A program made the position numbers and the translations under genes. The notes under the pieces were generated by a model. That model had not been told where the DNA came from. It was given only the letters and a program-made list of their open reading frames with translations, and did no database searches. This document shows, one piece after another, positions 7,701 to 11,293 of a DNA stretch of 11,293 bases; the stretch's first letter is position 1; the number at the start of each line of letters is the position of its first letter. The DNA is from Comamonadaceae bacterium (lineage in GTDB: Bacteria > Pseudomonadota > Gammaproteobacteria > Burkholderiales > Burkholderiaceae_C): the NCBI GenBank assembly GCA_947478935.1, contig CANJXV010000054.1, positions 1 through 11,293 on the forward strand, written 5' to 3'.

Positions 7701-8657
7701 ATGACCCTCGAACGAAGAATTTACGTTTTGGGTGAGGCGCTGATGGACTGCGTCATGCAGTCTGATGGCCGCTTTATCCCGCTTGCCGGTGGCAGTCCTT
7801 ACAACATGGCGCGCGCTGCCCGATTGCGCGGCGCGTCGGTGCGATACCTCAACCCCTTGTCCACAGATCGGTTTGGCCGCACGCTGGCAGCGCAACTCTT
7901 GGCCGACGATGTGACCCTGGATACGCCCGACAGCCGTGCGCCCACGTCGCTGGCCATGGTGCAAATTGAAAACGGCCACCCCAGCTACAGCTTTTACCGC
8001 GAAGGCGTGGCGGACCGCGACTACACCGTGGACGCCATGGCGCAGTTACTGCGCACCCATGCTACGGCGCACGGGCCAGGCATTTTGAATGTTGGATCAT
8101 TGCTGCTGATCCCCCCAGAAAACGAAAAAGTGCTTGCGCTCTTGCAAGCGGCTAGATCCATGGGTTGGACCATCAGCATGGACATCAATATGCGGCCCCA
8201 GGTGGCGCAGGATTTACCGGCCTATCTGGCGGGCGTAAAGGCTTTGATGGCGCAGGCCGATTGGCTCAAAGCCAGTGATGAGGATTTGCAGGTGCTGGGT
8301 TGGTCAGCAGTGACCCTGGCCGATGCACCGGATTTGGTGCATGCCCTGCGCAGCCAATGTGCGCCGCTGGCCACGCATATCGCTCTGACCTTTGGCGCCC
8401 AGGGCGCGTACTTGCAAGTCGGTGAAAGCGGTGTGGCGATGAAGGCGCCTAGTGTGGCGGTGGTCGATACCGTAGGTGCAGGCGATACTTTTTGGGGTAA
8501 TTGCGTAGCCGATTGGGCTATGCAGCCACAAGGCGAACTGCAATGCACTTTGCGCTTGGCTATGCAAGCCGCAGCGATCAACTGTGGCCGCAGCGGTTGC
8601 CAGCCGCCAACGTTGCAAGAGACCCTAGCGTTTAGCGCCGGCCCAGCCGACCAATGA
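7701..8657 (+). CDS. PfkB-family sugar kinase (fructokinase-like)
   Basis: A 318-residue cytoplasmic ribokinase/PfkB-family kinase that phosphorylates a sugar with ATP. The N-terminal family motif is GGSPYNMARAARLRG (30-44), followed by STDRFG (54-59). The C-terminal signature is DTVGAGDTFWG (256-266), with D262 as expected catalytic base and GAGD as the anion hole. It is third in the rightward unit, 16 bases after the permease, and ends 15 bases before the convergent aminotransferase gene. Its Shine-Dalgarno is weak, suggesting dependence on read-through or coupling. Fructokinase is the most natural guess from the FrcBCAK-like set, but 2-keto-3-deoxygluconate, tagatose or other substrates occur in this family and cannot be excluded. 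Confidence 0.9.
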   Translation: MTLERRIYVLGEALMDCVMQSDGRFIPLAGGSPYNMARAARLRGASVRYLNPLSTDRFGRTLAAQLLADDVTLDTPDSRAPTSLAMVQIENGHPSYSFYREGVADRDYTVDAMAQLLRTHATAHGPGILNVGSLLLIPPENEKVLALLQAARSMGWTISMDINMRPQVAQDLPAYLAGVKALMAQADWLKASDEDLQVLGWSAVTLADAPDLVHALRSQCAPLATHIALTFGAQGAYLQVGESGVAMKAPSVAVVDTVGAGDTFWGNCVADWAMQPQGELQCTLRLAMQAAAINCGRSGCQPPTLQETLAFSAGPADQ

Positions 8658-8672
8658 ATGCGGCGGTAGTAT

Positions 8673-9821
8673 TTAAGCTGCTTTTAGCGCCTTAAAACCC
8701 ATCTCGTCCAGCGCAGCGGCTAGGTGCGTCACGCTGCGATCCGCGTTGTGCAGCTTGTCCAGACCGAACAGGCCGATGCGAAAGGTCATGAAGTCCGCAG
8801 GCTCATCGCATTGCAGCGGCACACCGGCTGCGGTTTGCAGGCCCAAAGCCGAAAAGCCTTTGCTGTTGTGCATGGCGGTATCGGTGGTGTAGCTAACCAC
8901 TACGCCGGGCGCCTGAAATCCGGGAGCAGCCACGCTGCGGATACCTCGGCTCTCCATCAGCGCGCGCACTTTGTGGCCTAGATCCCATTGTTCGGCGCAG
9001 ACCTTGTCAAAGCCGTAGTCCTGCGTTTCGTGCATCACTTCCTGCAAACGCGTGATCGCATCAGTAGGCATGGTGGTGTGGTACATGTGGGTACCGTTTT
9101 CATAGGCTTCCATCACCTGCAACCATTTTTTCAGGTCACAGGCAAAGCTGCTGCTCGTCGTGCTGTCAATCGCGGTGCGGGCGCGCTCGCTGAGCATCAC
9201 CATGGCGCAGCAGGGTGAGCCGCTCCACCCTTTTTGCGGTGCAGTAACGAGCACGTCCACGCCAGTCGCTTTCATGTCCACCCAAATGGTGCCCGAGGCA
9301 ATGCAGTCCAGCACAAACAAACCGCCTACCTGGTGCACCGCATCGGACACCGCTCGCAGGTAGTCGTCGGGCAAGATCATGCCGGCGGAAGTTTCGACGT
9401 GGGGAGCAAAGACCACGGCAGGTTTTTCGGCCAGTATGGTGGCGACCACTTCTTCGATGGGGCAAGGAATCCAGGCGGCCTGGCTGTCATTGCTTAAGCG
9501 GCGCGCTTTGAGGATGGTGGTGTGGGCAGGGATGTTGCCCATATCAAAAATCTGCGTCCAGCGGTAGCTGAACCAGCCGTTGCGGATGACTAGCACGTTT
9601 TTGCCAGTGGCAAATTGGCGCGCGACTGCTTCCATACCAAAGGTGCCGCTGCCGGGCACAAGGACACTGGATTGGGCGCCATACACCGACTTGAGCATGC
9701 TGGAGATGTCGCGCATCACGCCCTGAAAGCGTTGCGACATATGGTTGAGGGCGCGGTCGGTGTAAACCACGGAAAACTCGAGCAATCCGTTTGGATCGAT
9801 GTGGGGTAGCAGTGCGGGCAT
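8673..9821 (-). CDS. Class-V PLP-dependent aminotransferase (alanine-glyoxylate/serine-pyruvate family)
   Basis: A 382-residue cytoplasmic aminotransferase, fold type I, class V. Visible features are PGSGTFGMEAVARQF (56-70) for phosphate binding, HVETSAG (141-147), the pyridine-N aspartate D172 in FVLDCIASG, the PLP Schiff-base lysine K197 in TAPQKGWSGSP, and R348 in FMTFRIGLFG, the likely carboxylate-binding arginine. The family includes alanine-glyoxylate, serine-glyoxylate and serine-pyruvate enzymes, and the GSGTF segment also resembles 2-aminoethylphosphonate transaminase, so the amino donor is not assigned. A GGAG Shine-Dalgarno precedes the ATG. It lies 36 bases downstream of ychF on the same strand and may be co-transcribed with it. 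It is convergent with the sugar kinase gene and not obviously part of the sugar locus. Confidence 0.88.
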   Translation of the reverse strand: MPALLPHIDPNGLLEFSVVYTDRALNHMSQRFQGVMRDISSMLKSVYGAQSSVLVPGSGTFGMEAVARQFATGKNVLVIRNGWFSYRWTQIFDMGNIPAHTTILKARRLSNDSQAAWIPCPIEEVVATILAEKPAVVFAPHVETSAGMILPDDYLRAVSDAVHQVGGLFVLDCIASGTIWVDMKATGVDVLVTAPQKGWSGSPCCAMVMLSERARTAIDSTTSSSFACDLKKWLQVMEAYENGTHMYHTTMPTDAITRLQEVMHETQDYGFDKVCAEQWDLGHKVRALMESRGIRSVAAPGFQAPGVVVSYTTDTAMHNSKGFSALGLQTAAGVPLQCDEPADFMTFRIGLFGLDKLHNADRSVTHLAAALDEMGFKALKAA

Positions 9822-9857
9822 GGTGGTCTCCGAAAAAATATAAGCGGTCCGTGGTGC

Positions 9858-10943
9858 TTAGGAGCTGAACAGGAAATTCATCACGTCGCCGTCCTTGACC
9901 ACGTATTCCTTGCCCTCTGCGCGCATTTTGCCCGCATCCTTTGCCCCTTGCTCACCACGGAATTGAATGAAGTCTTCAAAGGCAATCGTCTGGGCACGGA
10001 TATAGCCTTTTTCAAAGTCAGTGTGAATTACCCCGGCCGCCTGCGGGCCGGTATCGCCCACGTGGATGGTCCAGGCGCGCACTTCTTTCACGCCGGCCGT
10101 GAAATAAGTTTGCAAGCCCAATAGACGGTAGGCCGAGCGGATCAGCCGGTTCAGGCCGGGCTCAGTCTGACCCAGCTCTTGGAGAAACAGTAAGCGGTCG
10201 TCGTCGCTCATTTCACTCAGTTCCGCCTCCAGTTTGGCGCTGATGGCTACCACCGGCGCATTTTGCGCGGCGGCAAAGTCTTGGAGGCGTTCGAGCAAGG
10301 GATTGTTGTCAAAACCGTCTTCGGCCACGTTGGCTACAAACATGGCGGGCTTGGCGGTAATTAAGAAGAACTGCTTGAGTAGCGGCAATTCTTCTTTGCT
10401 GAAGTCCAGAGTGCGCACGGGTTTGGCTTCGTTGAGAGCGGCCTGGCATTTTTCGAGGATGGCCACCAGTTTGATGGATTCTTTGTCGCCCGAGCGTGCG
10501 GTCTTAGTCACGCGGTGCAAGGCTTTTTCTACGCTGGACAGGTCGGCCAGGCAAAGTTCGGTTTGGATGACCTCGATATCGGCGATTGGGTCCACCCGCC
10601 CGGCGACGTGGATCACGTTGTCGTCCTCAAAGCAGCGCACCACATTGATGGTGGCGTCGGTCTCGCGGATATGGGCCAGGAACTTGTTGCCCAAGCCTTC
10701 GCCCGTGCTCGCACCGGCTACTAGGCCGGCTATGTCCACAAATTCCACGATAGCCGGCACCACGCGTTCGGGTTGGACGATGTCGGACAGTTGCGCCAGG
10801 CGCAGGTCAGGCACCTCGACCACGCCCACATTGGGCTCTATGGTGCAAAACGGGTAGTTTTCCGCGGCGATGCCGGCCTTGGTCAACGCGTTAAACAGAG
10901 TCGATTTACCGACATTGGGCAGGCCTACGATGCCGCATTTCAT
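9858..10943 (-). CDS. ychF: Ribosome-binding ATPase YchF (Obg family, OLA1 homologue)
   Basis: A 361-residue P-loop NTPase, near-identical in length to E. coli YchF (363). It binds ribosomes, prefers ATP to GTP, and is linked to oxidative-stress control. Motifs in order: G1 GLPNVGKST (7-15), G3 DIAG (70-73) followed by LVAGASTGEGLGNKFL, the altered G4 NVAE (205-208) in place of NKxD, which explains the ATP preference, and SAK (235-237) for G5. A TGS domain fills about 278-361, from TYFTAGVKEVRAWTI to the C-terminal DVMNFLFSS. The start MKCGIVGLPNVGKST is the family's standard one, with an AAGGA Shine-Dalgarno upstream. Divergent from the FAD-monooxygenase gene. Confidence 0.97.
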   Translation of the reverse strand: MKCGIVGLPNVGKSTLFNALTKAGIAAENYPFCTIEPNVGVVEVPDLRLAQLSDIVQPERVVPAIVEFVDIAGLVAGASTGEGLGNKFLAHIRETDATINVVRCFEDDNVIHVAGRVDPIADIEVIQTELCLADLSSVEKALHRVTKTARSGDKESIKLVAILEKCQAALNEAKPVRTLDFSKEELPLLKQFFLITAKPAMFVANVAEDGFDNNPLLERLQDFAAAQNAPVVAISAKLEAELSEMSDDDRLLFLQELGQTEPGLNRLIRSAYRLLGLQTYFTAGVKEVRAWTIHVGDTGPQAAGVIHTDFEKGYIRAQTIAFEDFIQFRGEQGAKDAGKMRAEGKEYVVKDGDVMNFLFSS

Positions 10944-11027
10944 GGGAGAGTCCTTCGTTTCGGGAGGTCCGCACGCGCAAATGGCGCTTCGGTATGGAGT
11001 GCGCCCCTGATGTTTGGGACGGATTGC

Positions 11028-11033
11028 ATTGTA
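11028..11033 (-). promoter_or_regulatory. Possible -10 element for ychF
   Basis: The minus strand reads TACAAT here, one mismatch from TATAAT, giving a 5' leader of about 75-80 bases before ychF. The region 17 bases upstream (AACGCG) is not a convincing -35, so this is tentative. The inverted repeat at 11033-11048 adjoins and touches it. Confidence 0.3.
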
Positions 11034-11048
11034 ATAAACGTGTTTATT
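11033..11048. repeat. Perfect 7-base inverted repeat AATAAAC-gt-GTTTATT
   Basis: AATAAAC (11033-11039) and GTTTATT (11042-11048) are perfect reverse complements around a 2-base centre. The form suits a dimeric regulator site rather than an RNA hairpin, because the loop is too short. It lies between ychF and the divergent monooxygenase gene, beside a possible ychF -10. Confidence 0.55.
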
Positions 11049-11049
11049 T

Positions 11050-11085
11050 GCGCGTTTTGCGTCTGGTGCTCTATGTAAAACGCGC
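11050..11085. repeat. Perfect 9-base inverted repeat GCGCGTTTT / AAAACGCGC
   Basis: GCGCGTTTT (11050-11058) and AAAACGCGC (11077-11085) are perfect reverse complements. As plus-strand RNA the stem extends inward by four pairs, two of them G-U, to 13 pairs with a 10-base loop. There is no U-tract on either strand, and no gene ends here, so it is not a standard terminator. It starts two bases after the preceding palindrome ends. Confidence 0.6.
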
Positions 11086-11201
11086 TATTTGCTCCTCAGC
11101 ACTATTTGTTTGGAATGATTCTTCTCAGATCCAAGCGTCCTGCGTAGCCGCATGGGGCCGCAGCGGCAAGGGGATTGCGGGCCGCTTCTACAATGGTTCG
11201 C

Positions 11202-11293
11202 ATGGCACGACCTTTCGATGTTTGCATACGTGGCGCCGGCATCGTCGGACGCGCGCTGGCTTTGCAATTGGCGGCCAAGCGTTTGCGGGTGGC
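11202..11293 (+). CDS. FAD-dependent monooxygenase, UbiH/Coq6-like, N-terminal part
   Basis: Only the first 30 or so codons are in the window. The translation MARPFDVCIRGAGIVGRALA has the beta-alpha-beta GxGxxG dinucleotide-binding motif (GAGIVG) that opens FAD-dependent hydroxylases. The family also includes ubiquinone-biosynthesis hydroxylases (UbiH, UbiF, Coq6 types), and the short sequence fits this group, but other FAD oxidoreductases begin the same way. An in-frame ATG at 11193 would add three residues. Neither start has a good Shine-Dalgarno. The frame stays open to the window edge. Divergent from ychF. Confidence 0.65.
   Translation, partial: MARPFDVCIRGAGIVGRALALQLAAKRLRV

Noticed and set aside
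8658..8672. Terminator between the convergent kinase and aminotransferase genes
   Set aside because: Only 15 bases separate the stops, and no stable stem with a T-run is visible on either strand.

Overview
The window looks like chromosomal DNA of a betaproteobacterium of the Burkholderiales, probably Comamonadaceae-like. This is inferred from the moderately high GC content, the RNase R and YchF sequence types, and a tRNA-Leu gene divergent from rnr. No database search was possible. There is no insertion sequence, prophage, CRISPR array or rRNA. Coding density is high, and no gene-free stretch exceeds about 250 bases.

Left edge (1-2323): the 5' part of a minus-strand tRNA-Leu(CAG) gene, with a plausible extended -10 promoter. 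It is divergent from rnr, which encodes RNase R. No in-frame ATG is usable as the rnr start, so a TTG start is proposed.

Centre (2410-8657): a carbohydrate uptake and catabolism locus of seven genes in two divergent transcription units. Reading rightward: a periplasmic sugar-binding protein, a CUT2 (RbsC-like) permease and a PfkB sugar kinase. Reading leftward: a single-domain CUT2 ATPase, an RbsD/FucU-type mutarotase, a ROK-family regulator and an FSA-type (fructose-6-phosphate aldolase-like) transaldolase. The leftward genes overlap or nearly abut. The 189-base region between the units (5588-5776) carries an operator-like inverted repeat and a helically phased GGTTTA direct repeat, overlapping a possible promoter. 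The set resembles the rhizobial frcBCAK fructose system (one-domain ATPase plus PfkB kinase), with mutarotase and aldolase genes added. A working model is binding and import of a monosaccharide, anomer interconversion, ATP phosphorylation, then aldol cleavage or transfer, all controlled by the ROK protein. The actual sugar cannot be read from the sequence.

Right part (8673-10943): a class-V PLP-dependent aminotransferase downstream of ychF on the minus strand, 36 bases apart and probably partly co-transcribed.

Right edge (10944-11293): a 258-base divergent intergenic region with two back-to-back inverted repeats, then the first 31 codons of a plus-strand FAD-dependent (UbiH/Coq6-like) monooxygenase cut by the window end.

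Most of the window is well-understood gene content. The parts most worth a second look are the sugar locus as a pathway, its divergent regulatory region, the rnr start, and the palindrome pair upstream of ychF.
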